Below, piece after piece: positions 33,210 to 40,103 of a stretch of DNA of 53,799 nucleotides. The stretch's first letter is position 1. Every line of letters begins with the position of its first letter. This stretch comes from Paraliobacillus sp044383835 (GTDB lineage Bacteria > Bacillota > Bacilli > Bacillales > Amphibacillaceae). The notes beneath the pieces were generated by a model. That model was not told where the DNA came from. It searched no databases and saw nothing but the letters and a program-made list of their open reading frames with translations. The position numbers and the translations under genes are program-made. The stretch is taken from positions 1 to 53,799 of the forward strand of contig NZ_JBISEP010000021.1 of NCBI RefSeq assembly GCF_044383835.1, in the 5' to 3' direction.

Positions 33210-34229
33210 GTGAATAGAGATAACTCTTTCCCAAACCAACATATAAACGACTACCGAGACTTACGCCTACATCAGTTTATTCAAATCATGGCTGTCGACT
33301 ATGGTGAAAAAACAGCCATTAGACTAGCGAAAGATTTTTGTCTGCATACGACACATGAAGAAGATTTGCGGATAGGGATGAAGCTTTTGTTTATTCATGG
33401 CTTCTACCATGAGCTAGACATACTTATTAAAAAAAATAAAAAAAGTATCCATCCGTTAAACCAGAAATGGGCAGCTATTTTTGACTTAGCTAAAATAAGA
33501 GTTAAGCAACAGCTACCACAATATAAAGTATTACATCAGTTAAATGGAGTGGAAGCAGAAGATAATGATACGATTTGCTTATTACTTATTAACAAACTGA
33601 ACATTTATTTTGAACTATTTTCATATGGGGAATTTAGTAATACTTTAGATCATTTGCGACAACGGATGCACCAAGTCAAAGACCCACTCTTATCTTCGCT
33701 GTATTACCATTGTTTACAGCTATTGTTATTCGTATTTTATTGGAAAAGAAATGAATTAATTTTAGCTCGTAAATATGGATTTCGTATGTTAAATAAAACG
33801 ATTAACAAAACAATGAAGGCTAAATTACACTTGAATTTGAGTTTATCCTATATTTTTGATGATTATCAATCAAGTATGCATCATTTAATAGAAGCTAGAA
33901 ATATAGCAGAAAAATATCAAGAAAATAGATTACTGCATATTATAGATCATCAGAATTATCCGTTTATTTGTGCGCATTTCAATCGTCCAAATGGAATTAT
34001 TACGGAGGACATTAGTGAACAAGCGCACTTGGAAATCGCACGTGGTAATTTGAAAGAAGCGCAAGTATTGTTATCAGGAATAACTGAGGTTACCCCATTC
34101 ACGAAGTATTACTTGGGACGGGCTCATCAAGATAGAAAGTACTTCATTAGTTCCTACAATGATTTCATAGAAAAACGCAGTGATCATTTTTTTGCCCGTT
34201 TACCTTTACTAGCTATGAGAAAGATTTAA
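33210..34229 (+). CDS. AimR-like peptide receptor (arbitrium-type RRNPP protein), chromosomal
   Basis: The GTG at 33210 lies 5 bases after AGGAGGG and gives 339 residues; the frame opening at 33183 coincides with the predicted transcript start. The protein is a helical, TPR-like repeat protein. Its C-terminus YYLGRAHQDRKYFISSYNDF and SDHFFARLPLLAMRKI matches the end of SPbeta AimR (YYLKGRLEQNKACFYSSIEY and NDKFLIRLPLLELQKM, recalled), and DISEQAHLEIARGNLKEAQVL matches an earlier repeat. Asp325 corresponds to an acidic residue near the AimR peptide site. About 45 N-terminal residues, including much of the AimR helix-turn-helix, seem to be absent. It lies between spoIIQ and spoIIID. Confidence 0.85.
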   Translation: MNRDNSFPNQHINDYRDLRLHQFIQIMAVDYGEKTAIRLAKDFCLHTTHEEDLRIGMKLLFIHGFYHELDILIKKNKKSIHPLNQKWAAIFDLAKIRVKQQLPQYKVLHQLNGVEAEDNDTICLLLINKLNIYFELFSYGEFSNTLDHLRQRMHQVKDPLLSSLYYHCLQLLLFVFYWKRNELILARKYGFRMLNKTINKTMKAKLHLNLSLSYIFDDYQSSMHHLIEARNIAEKYQENRLLHIIDHQNYPFICAHFNRPNGIITEDISEQAHLEIARGNLKEAQVLLSGITEVTPFTKYYLGRAHQDRKYFISSYNDFIEKRSDHFFARLPLLAMRKI

Positions 34230-34271
34230 CCTCAGTTAAAATAAATATGCTACTTTTAGGAGGTGAAAAGA

Positions 34272-34424
34272 TTGCGTAAAAAATGGATTGGATTAGTTCT
34301 AGCGTTTGCATTAGTTACAGTAATCCCATTTGTTTCAAATGATGCAACACCGACAGACAATGGAGAAGTAGCTCATTATGCTCCTTCAATGGCATTAGAT
34401 CCAGGTCACGGAGGTAGTGGATGA
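34272..34424 (+). CDS. AimP/Phr-like secreted signal-peptide precursor
   Basis: A 50-codon gene starts at TTG 34272, 6 bases after AGGAGGTG, the best ribosome binding site in this part of the window. The product has a positively charged start MRKKW, a hydrophobic export segment (6-22), a polar middle and the C-terminus MALDPGHGGSG, a short glycine-rich tail as in arbitrium and Phr precursors. It follows the receptor gene by 42 bases and is closed by a terminator 8 bases after the stop, the aimR-aimP layout. DPGHGG also occurs in the start of N-acetylmuramoyl-alanine amidase domains, so a truncated amidase is the rival explanation. The mature peptide is a guess. Confidence 0.75.
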   Translation: MRKKWIGLVLAFALVTVIPFVSNDATPTDNGEVAHYAPSMALDPGHGGSG

Positions 34425-34431
34425 TGATTAG

Positions 34432-34460
34432 AGCTCCCCAATGGGGGGCTTTTCTTTTTT
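34432..34460 (+). terminator. Intrinsic terminator after the peptide gene
   Basis: AGCTCCCC pairs with GGGGGGCT (one G-U pair) around a 3-base loop and is followed by TTTCTTTTTT. It closes the two-gene receptor/peptide operon. Confidence 0.9.
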
Positions 34461-34643
34461 GAAAAAACATACATGTGATCACTCAAATAGCATAATGCTA
34501 CACATCAACCTTACAAACGAATTCACCCCATTTTACCATTTCTGTTCATAATCCATGATCATCAGTAATAAACTGTTACAAACCAATCAAGAAGTCTAAG
34601 GTTCTCACTCCTATCTTTTTTCATTAATTAAACAAGCTCAGTT
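34461..34643. other. Intergenic region between the peptide gene and spoIIID
   Basis: No gene is supported. GTGATCAC (8-bp palindrome, near 34475) and TAGCATAATGCTA (perfect 13-base inverted repeat, near 34489-34501) lie close together after the terminator. In phage arbitrium the regulated aimX transcript lies at this position. Whether anything similar is made here is unknown. Confidence 0.4.
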
Positions 34644-34674
34644 TCATGTTTCCTTTTCGATCATTACATAAAAT
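34644..34674 (+). promoter_or_regulatory. Sigma-E-like promoter of spoIIID
   Basis: TCATGTT (34644-34650), 16 bases, CATAAAAT (34667-34674) resembles the sigma-E consensus KMATATT-N14/15-CATACAAT with one mismatch in each box and a slightly long spacer. spoIIID is transcribed by sigma-E in Bacillus. Confidence 0.35.
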
Positions 34675-34727
34675 GGACTAACTTGTCTCATCACACCTTG
34701 GACAGACAACACGAGGAGGCTAGTAAT

Positions 34728-35012
34728 GTGCATGACTACATTAAAGAGCGAACCATTCGTATCGGTAATTATATTGTAGAAACAAAAAAAACTGTTCGAG
34801 TCATAGCTAAAGAGTTTGGCGTCTCAAAAAGTACCGTTCATAAAGACTTAACGGAACGATTGCCAATAATAAATCCAGAGTTGGCCATACGAGTAAAAGA
34901 TGTTTTAGATCACCATAAAGCAATTAGACATTTAAGGGGAGGTGAAGCGACAAAACTAAAGTATATCCAATCATCGAAAAAATCAAATACTACACTTCAA
35001 TCGCTAAAATAA
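34728..35012 (+). CDS. spoIIID: Stage III sporulation transcriptional regulator SpoIIID
   Basis: SpoIIID is the small mother-cell DNA-binding protein that switches sigma-E genes and helps turn on sigK. GTG 34728, 8 bases after GAGGAGG, yields 94 residues beginning MHDYIKERTIRIGNYIVETK, as in Bacillus; the frame is open 15 codons further upstream. The helix-turn-helix VRVIAKEFGVSKSTVHKDL (about 24-42) and the basic region RHLRGGEATKLKY are conserved. The C-terminal tail differs from that of Bacillus. Confidence 0.96.
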   Translation: MHDYIKERTIRIGNYIVETKKTVRVIAKEFGVSKSTVHKDLTERLPIINPELAIRVKDVLDHHKAIRHLRGGEATKLKYIQSSKKSNTTLQSLK

Positions 35013-35068
35013 CATAGAAACCCCTCCCTATGAAGTATTCACCTTTTCACGCTGCAAGTAATCATGCT

Positions 35069-35090
35069 ATTGATTGAATTAACAATCAAT
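35069..35090 (+). terminator. Possible terminator after spoIIID
   Basis: ATTGATTG and CAATCAAT form a perfect 8-bp stem with a 6-base loop, followed by TTAATAAAATTG. The T tract is weak, so this may instead be an operator. Confidence 0.4.
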
Positions 35091-35231
35091 TTAATAAAAT
35101 TGTATACTTCTTCAAAAAATGATTAACGAAATGTTTTAATTTGTGATATTATATATAATTAGAGGTAATCTGTACAATTATGTAAAAATAATACACAAAA
35201 CGTGAACAATGAAGTAGGGAGGATCTTAATC

Positions 35232-36233
35232 ATGTTTTCTAGGGATATTGGAATTGACCTTGGAACAGCAAACGTGTTAATCCATTTAAAAGGAAAAGGT
35301 ATTGTTTTAGATGAACCATCTGTTGTAGCGATGGATCGTTCAACAGGGCGTGTCCTTGAAGTAGGTGAAGCTGCTAGGAAAATGGTGGGTAGAACACCAG
35401 GAAATATTGAAGCAATACGCCCGTTAAAAGATGGTGTCATTGCGGATTTTGATGTGACAGAAGCGATGTTAAAACATTTTATTAATAAGATTAATGTACG
35501 TGGATATTTTTCTAAACCTAGAATGTTAATCTGTTGCCCAACTAATATTACAAAAGTAGAGCAAAAAGCGATTAAAGAAGCTGCTGAAAAATCAGGCGGA
35601 AAAAAAGTATACCTTGAAGAAGAGCCAAAGGTTGCAGCAATTGGTGCGGGTATGGATATCTTTCAACCAAGTGGTAATATGGTAGTTGATATTGGTGGTG
35701 GAACAACAGATGTTGCAGTATTATCGATGGGTGATATTGTTACAGCACAGTCGATAAAAATGGCTGGAGATAAGTTTGATGTTGAGATTTTAAATTTTGT
35801 AAAACGTAAATATAAATTACTAATCGGTGAGCGAACAGCTGAAGATATTAAAGTGCATGTTGCCACTGTTTTTAAAGGTGCTAGAGAAGAATCGATTGAT
35901 ATTCGTGGACGCGACATGGTAACAGGTTTACCACGTACAATAACGATACATTCTACAGAAATTGAAGAAGCATTGCGAGAATCTGTTGGTTTAATTGTTC
36001 AAGCAGCAAAAACAGTATTGGAACAAACACCACCAGAATTATCAGCTGATATCATTGACCGGGGTGTCATCTTAACTGGTGGAGGCGCACTAGTCCACGG
36101 TATGGATCAACTCCTAGCAGAAGAATTAAAAGTACCAGTAATTCTAGCTGAGGAACCATTGAATTGTGTAGCAAAAGGGACTGGCATTATGTTAGAAAAT
36201 ATTGATAAAATAGAAAAAAGAAAAATCATTTAA
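35232..36233 (+). CDS. mbl: MreB-like cell-shape protein Mbl
   Basis: Mbl is an actin homologue that forms membrane-bound filaments guiding the elongation peptidoglycan machinery. The ATG at 35232 follows GGGAGGAT and gives 333 residues; an in-frame opening at 35202 precedes that site. MFSRDIGIDLGTANVLIHLKG is the phosphate-1 loop, NMVVDIGGGTTDVAVLS the phosphate-2 loop and LTGGGALVHGMDQLL the adenosine motif. It is monocistronic or leads into flhO, as in Bacillus. Confidence 0.96.
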   Translation: MFSRDIGIDLGTANVLIHLKGKGIVLDEPSVVAMDRSTGRVLEVGEAARKMVGRTPGNIEAIRPLKDGVIADFDVTEAMLKHFINKINVRGYFSKPRMLICCPTNITKVEQKAIKEAAEKSGGKKVYLEEEPKVAAIGAGMDIFQPSGNMVVDIGGGTTDVAVLSMGDIVTAQSIKMAGDKFDVEILNFVKRKYKLLIGERTAEDIKVHVATVFKGAREESIDIRGRDMVTGLPRTITIHSTEIEEALRESVGLIVQAAKTVLEQTPPELSADIIDRGVILTGGGALVHGMDQLLAEELKVPVILAEEPLNCVAKGTGIMLENIDKIEKRKII

Positions 36234-36377
36234 CTTTTGAATATAATCGTACGCACACCAAAATTGCGAAAATTGTAGAAGTTCTGATTCTTATACATAT
36301 TGCTCACGTTTTTTGTTTCATAAAAATCAAATCAAGATGAATCGGTTAACATTTATGAGGAGAGGGGGAATTCACCC

Positions 36378-37205
36378 GTGCTTAGAGGATACTACACAGC
36401 AGCCAGTGGTATGATGACGCAGCAACGAAGGCAAGATACATTGTCAAATAACATTGCAAATGCGCAAACGCCAGGGTATAAACAAGATCAAGCAGCAGTT
36501 CGTGCATTTCCAGAATTATTAATCCAACGTATGGAAAGTAAAAAAGTTCCAACAGCAACTGGGGGATTCAATGTTCCGCATCAGCAAATAATCGGATCAA
36601 TCAATACAGGTGTTTATGTGCAAGAAACCATTCCAGATTTTGAACAAGGTTCATTAAGAGAGACTGGGCTAACAACAGATATGGCGCTTATCAATGGGAC
36701 GTTACCAGATGAGACAGGTGGGTTGTTTTTTACAGTACAAAACAATGCTGGTGATGTACGTTATACACGGAATGGTAACTTTACCGTCGATGGGGAAGGT
36801 TTTTTAACTACGAGTGAAGGGCTATACGTATTAGATGAAGCAGGTAATCCAATTGAAACAGATGGACAAACGTTTAACGTCACCGATGAAGGAATGATAC
36901 AAGTCGGTGATCAAGCTATTCCAATTGGGGTAGCTTACAGTTCAAATGTGAATGAGTTAGTCAAAGATGGAGAAGGATTGTTTGCTTTAGATGAAGCTGG
37001 ACAAGCAATGGAGAATGCCCGTGAAAATCCTACTATTACTTTTAACGTGCAACAGAAATTTTTAGAAACTTCCAATGTAGATACGATTCAAACAATGACA
37101 GACATGATGCAAGCGTACCGCATGTTTGAAACAAATCAGAAGGTATTGCAAGCCTATGATAAGAGTATGGATAAAGCGGTCAATCAGATAGGGCGATTAA
37201 CATAG
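36378..37205 (+). CDS. flhO: Flagellar hook-basal body protein FlhO
   Basis: FlhO is a FlgF/FlgG-type distal rod protein. The 275-residue product starts at GTG 36378 with MLRGYYTAASGMMTQQRRQD and DTLSNNIANAQTPGYKQDQA, the rod-protein N-terminus, and ends in the matching C-terminal helix TMTDMMQAYRMFETNQKVLQ. There is no signal peptide, as expected for flagellar type III export. It is followed after 27 bases by flhP. AGGAGAGGGGG supplies the ribosome binding site. No sigma-D promoter was recognised. Confidence 0.93.
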   Translation: MLRGYYTAASGMMTQQRRQDTLSNNIANAQTPGYKQDQAAVRAFPELLIQRMESKKVPTATGGFNVPHQQIIGSINTGVYVQETIPDFEQGSLRETGLTTDMALINGTLPDETGGLFFTVQNNAGDVRYTRNGNFTVDGEGFLTTSEGLYVLDEAGNPIETDGQTFNVTDEGMIQVGDQAIPIGVAYSSNVNELVKDGEGLFALDEAGQAMENARENPTITFNVQQKFLETSNVDTIQTMTDMMQAYRMFETNQKVLQAYDKSMDKAVNQIGRLT

Positions 37206-37232
37206 TGTTAACGAAAGGAGAATTTTAACGAT

Positions 37233-38063
37233 ATGAACCGTATGGCAGTACAAGCGGCAGTAACGATGAAGCAATTACAAAACAAATTAGATGTCGTCAG
37301 TCACAATATGGCTAATTTAGAGACTACTGGCTATAAGTCACGTAATGCTCAATTCACCTCTTTGTTAACACAACAAATCGATAATTTTAGTGATGAGCAA
37401 GCAAATGCCCTGGGACGTCTAACTCCCGATGGTATTCGTTTGGGCTCAGGTGCTAAATTAGGCCAAATAAACATGAACTTAGCATTAGGAACCGTTAAAG
37501 AAACAGGAAGAGGCCTTGACATTGCTTTGTTGAAAGATAATCACATGCTACAAGTAGATGTGACGAACAATGGTGTAACCGAGCGTCGTTTTACTCGTGA
37601 TGGTACATTGTATTTAAACGAGATTGCAAATGGTCAAGTGATGTTATCAAATGGTCAAGGTCATCCAATCATTGGACAAAATGGCCCAATTATTTTACAG
37701 GCGGGTATGGAAGCTGTCACAATTAGTGATAATGGGTTGATTCAAGTTACAAGAGATGGGCAAACAGCTGTAGAAGGTCAATTAAATATAGTGCAGGCGA
37801 TTCGACCGCAATTTCTTGAAGCGGTTGGGGACAACCAATTTCGTTTGCCAGATGTGACAGCTGACGCTTATAATGCTGGAGATATCATACAAGAGGTTGC
37901 TTTTGGTGATATGGCATTGCAAGCTGGTGCATTAGAAACATCCAATGTGAACTTAGCTAGCCAAATGACAGAAATGATGGAGACACAACGCGCCTATCAG
38001 TTTAACTCACGAACAATCTCCATGCATGATCAAATGCGAGGTCTAGTCAACCAATTACGCTAG
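37233..38063 (+). CDS. flhP: Flagellar hook-basal body protein FlhP
   Basis: FlhP is the partner rod protein of FlhO. Its 276 residues show the conserved N-terminal NKLDVVSHNMANLETTGYKS and the C-terminal SNVNLASQMTEMMETQRAYQ, which pair as a coiled coil in rod and hook proteins. The ATG at 37233 lies after AAAGGAGAA. It forms an operon with flhO, and the small downstream gene starts 39 bases after it. Presence of both genes indicates a motile cell. Confidence 0.94.
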   Translation: MNRMAVQAAVTMKQLQNKLDVVSHNMANLETTGYKSRNAQFTSLLTQQIDNFSDEQANALGRLTPDGIRLGSGAKLGQINMNLALGTVKETGRGLDIALLKDNHMLQVDVTNNGVTERRFTRDGTLYLNEIANGQVMLSNGQGHPIIGQNGPIILQAGMEAVTISDNGLIQVTRDGQTAVEGQLNIVQAIRPQFLEAVGDNQFRLPDVTADAYNAGDIIQEVAFGDMALQAGALETSNVNLASQMTEMMETQRAYQFNSRTISMHDQMRGLVNQLR

Positions 38064-38102
38064 TATACTATATTGAAATTAAGTTTAAGGAGTTACCAAG
38101 TC

Positions 38103-38408
38103 ATGGAATCAAGACATTCAGATAAAACTAATGATAAAAACGTAGTGGAACAGAAACAGAAAAAAATGAAGAAAAATGAAAAAAATAATGAGGTAAAGCA
38201 ACAAAAAACAAAAAAGAAACAAACAAAACCTGTGCGACGCATTTTTCCCGTTTGGCTGCGTATCGTTGTTGTCTTGATTCTTAGTTTTTTAGCATTAATC
38301 ATTGGACTAGTTGTTGGTTACAGTGTACTTGGTGATGGTAGCCCAATGGAAGTATTAGAGTTTGAAACATGGCAGCACATCATTGATATAGTTACAGGTG
38401 AAAGTTAA
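38103..38408 (+). CDS. EpuA-like small membrane protein (annotated family: RNA polymerase subunit beta-like)
   Basis: From ATG 38103, 9 bases after AAGGAG, the 101-residue protein has a Lys-rich cytoplasmic N-terminus (about 1-45), one membrane helix (about 50-73) and a short outside tail ending VLEFETWQHIIDIVTGES. The block FPVWLRIVVVLILSFLALIIGLVVGYSVLGDG is that of the EpuA family (Pfam name EpuA), often misleadingly labelled DNA-directed RNA polymerase subunit beta. Its role is not settled. It lies between flhP and fabZ. Confidence 0.8.
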   Translation: MESRHSDKTNDKNVVEQKQKKMKKNEKNNEVKQQKTKKKQTKPVRRIFPVWLRIVVVLILSFLALIIGLVVGYSVLGDGSPMEVLEFETWQHIIDIVTGES

Positions 38409-38523
38409 TCATTGGATTAACTTTTTCTGTTTTTATTGAAAAAATGGAACTACACGAATCACTAGTTTTAGTTAAGTGAATAGTCATTAATAAGAACATA
38501 TGATAAAGATTGGAGTGTACAAT

Positions 38524-38946
38524 ATGTTAGATATTCAGCAAATTAAAGAAACGATCCCACATCGTTATCCTTTCTTACTAGTGGATGAAATTTTAGAATT
38601 AGATGGGGACAAACGAGTAGTCGCAAAGAAAAACGTTACTATTAACGAACCATTTTTTCAAGGGCATTTTCCGGATTATCCAGTGATGCCGGGTGTGTTA
38701 ATTGTGGAAGCATTAGCTCAGACAGGTGCAGTAGCTATATTAAACAAAGAAGAGAATAAAGGGAAAATTGGTTTCTTAGCAGGAATTGATAAATGCCGTT
38801 TTAAAAGACAAGTAAAACCAGGTGACCAATTACGTTTGGAAGTGGAAATCACTCGTTTAAAAGGTCCTATTGGGAAAGGGAAAGCAACGGCAACCGTTGA
38901 TGGAGAATTGGCATGTGAAGCCGAAATAATGTTCGCAATAAAATAA
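38524..38946 (+). CDS. fabZ: 3-hydroxyacyl-[acyl-carrier-protein] dehydratase FabZ
   Basis: FabZ removes water from 3-hydroxyacyl-ACP in fatty acid elongation. The 140-residue hotdog-fold protein has the catalytic His in FFQGHFPDYPVMPGVL and Glu in VEALAQTGAVA. The ATG at 38524 follows TTGGAGTG by 8 bases; a frame opening at 38500 has no ribosome binding site. The position after flhP is as in Bacillus (ywpB). A terminator follows. Confidence 0.95.
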   Translation: MLDIQQIKETIPHRYPFLLVDEILELDGDKRVVAKKNVTINEPFFQGHFPDYPVMPGVLIVEALAQTGAVAILNKEENKGKIGFLAGIDKCRFKRQVKPGDQLRLEVEITRLKGPIGKGKATATVDGELACEAEIMFAIK

Positions 38947-38979
38947 CGGAAATAGTCTATATGTACAAATGATAGTCTG

Positions 38980-39031
38980 AATATCCTATCTTTAACCAAA
39001 GCGCTTTAGGTTGAGGATAGGTATTTTTTAT
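38980..39031 (+). terminator. Intrinsic terminator after fabZ
   Basis: ATATCCTATCTTTAACC pairs with GGTTGAGGATAGGTAT with one bulge, followed by TTTTTTATATT. Confidence 0.75.
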
Positions 39032-39055
39032 ATTAAAGTGTGTTACAGTTAATTT

Positions 39056-39308
39056 GGCTCTATACTAAATGTGGTGGTGCCCCTTATAAAAGCGCCTTAG
39101 CAGAGGAAATAGGCGAGACTCCCGCAGGAACAGCACGCGTCCGAAGATCCACTTGGTAAAGTGATTTCCTTTACCAAGTTAGCTGAGGCCGTGCCTGCGG
39201 AAAGCGAGCTTATTTCCTCTGCGGTTCAGGTACAAGCATTATTGATAATATAAATGTAATAAAAGAGATGGTGGAGTGAAAACCACACCACCACATTTGA
39301 CAGAGAAC
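39056..39308. mobile_element. ISL3-derived miniature element (MITE) with intact 8-bp target duplication
   Basis: Both ends match those of the decayed ISL3 element at 25657-26498: left GGCTCTATACTAAATGTGGT, right (complement) GTTCTCTGTCAAATGTGGT. GTTAATTT occurs at 39048-39055 and again at 39309-39316, a perfect 8-bp target duplication as ISL3 elements make. The 253-bp element has no transposase, so it must have been moved by a related enzyme acting in trans. It contains a 123-bp palindromic repeat. Confidence 0.88.
39100..39222. repeat. GC-rich palindromic repeat inside the miniature element
   Basis: Terminal arms GCAGAGGAAATA (39100-39111) and TATTTCCTCTGC (39211-39222) are perfect inverted repeats. 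An inner 11-bp hairpin ACTTGGTAAAG/CTTTACCAAGT is at 39151-39179. The text GGCGAGACTCCCGCAGG and TGCCTGCGGAAAGCGAGC resembles a dispersed extragenic repeat common in Bacillaceae genomes (recalled). A half copy is in the element at 25657-26498. Confidence 0.7.
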
Positions 39309-39393
39309 GTTAATTTTTTATAAATGTACGGATTTATTTTGAGAAAATGGGAAAACTACACTTGAAATAGAAAATGTCAAGGAGGATATAAAC

Positions 39394-39711
39394 GTGAGAA
39401 AAACAATTTGGACATTACTAGCTTCCGTATTTACTATGGGATTACTATTTGGGTGTGCGCAAGATGATGAAGATCCGGTAGACGAGGATCAACCGGTAGA
39501 AGAAGATATGCAACAAGAAGAAACACCAGAAGAGGAAGCTCCGACGGATGAAATGGAAGAAGAAATGGATCAGATGGAAGAAGATACAGAAGACATGATC
39601 GACGGAGAAGATCCTAATAATGACCAAGATAAAGACGACGGCATGAACCAGGATACAGATGAAAATAACAATGGTAACGAAGACACAATGAAAGACGAAG
39701 AAAACAAATAA
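39394..39711 (+). CDS. Very acidic hypothetical lipoprotein
   Basis: The GTG at 39394 follows AAGGAGGATAT. The 105-residue precursor has a signal peptide with lipobox LLFGC (Cys21), so it should be a lipid-anchored surface protein. The remaining 84 residues are low-complexity and strongly acidic, over half Glu and Asp with Met, Gln, Asn and Thr, with no domain visible. Such acidic surface tails are frequent in salt-adapted Bacillaceae. It lies directly downstream of the miniature element and ends in its own terminator. Function unknown. Confidence 0.75.
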   Translation: MRKTIWTLLASVFTMGLLFGCAQDDEDPVDEDQPVEEDMQQEETPEEEAPTDEMEEEMDQMEEDTEDMIDGEDPNNDQDKDDGMNQDTDENNNGNEDTMKDEENK

Positions 39712-39732
39712 TTCTTTATGTATCCAACTGAA

Positions 39733-39764
39733 AGAAGAATCCACTTATTGATGGATTCTTTTTC
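39733..39764 (+). terminator. Intrinsic terminator after the acidic lipoprotein
   Basis: GAAGAATCCA pairs with TGGATTCTTT around an 8-base loop, followed by TTTCATTT. Confidence 0.8.
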
Positions 39765-39929
39765 ATTTGGCTAGACATCTACCTGTTTTTTAATCCGAAG
39801 CCTTCGCGTGGAAACTGATTTGACTGAAAAATGCCCTGAAATGACCAATTAGGTCAAAAAAGAGCTGTATTTGATCCCAAAAAACGCCCATAAAGAATAA
39901 AATAGCTCTACCACCCCTTAATCTTCCAA
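39765..39929. other. Gene-free spacer before the efflux operon
   Basis: I see no open frame with a ribosome binding site here and no strong structure. It separates the lipoprotein terminator from the tetR promoter. Confidence 0.45.
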
Positions 39930-39958
39930 TTGCTATCAAATCAAACATATGATATAGT
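39930..39958 (+). promoter_or_regulatory. Sigma-A promoter of the TetR/efflux operon
   Basis: TTGCTA (39930-39935), 17 bases, TATAGT (39953-39958). The expected start near 39965 is directly before a TetR-type operator. Confidence 0.7.
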
Positions 39959-39970
39959 ATAAAAACAAAT

Positions 39971-39987
39971 TGACTGACCGGTCATTT
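39971..39987. promoter_or_regulatory. TetR-family operator
   Basis: TGACTGACCGGTCATTT contains the perfect palindrome TGACCGGTCA (39975-39984), the kind of site bound by many TetR/AcrR regulators of efflux genes. Its position just after the transcription start indicates autorepression by the regulator encoded downstream. Confidence 0.7.
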
Positions 39988-40103
39988 TTATTTAATCATG
40001 TATTAAGTAAATAATGATTTCAAGACAAGCATCAACTGTGTTATTCAATAGCTCCCATTAAAAGCCTTCATGTGAAACGATATTAGAAAGAGGTGATCCC
40101 CCA

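Noticed and set aside
34272..34424. Truncated amidase (CwlD-like) instead of a peptide precursor
   Set aside because: Considered because of ALDPGHGG. Not preferred, because the stop is followed within 8 bases by a terminator and no amidase sequence was recognised beyond it; it remains the main alternative.
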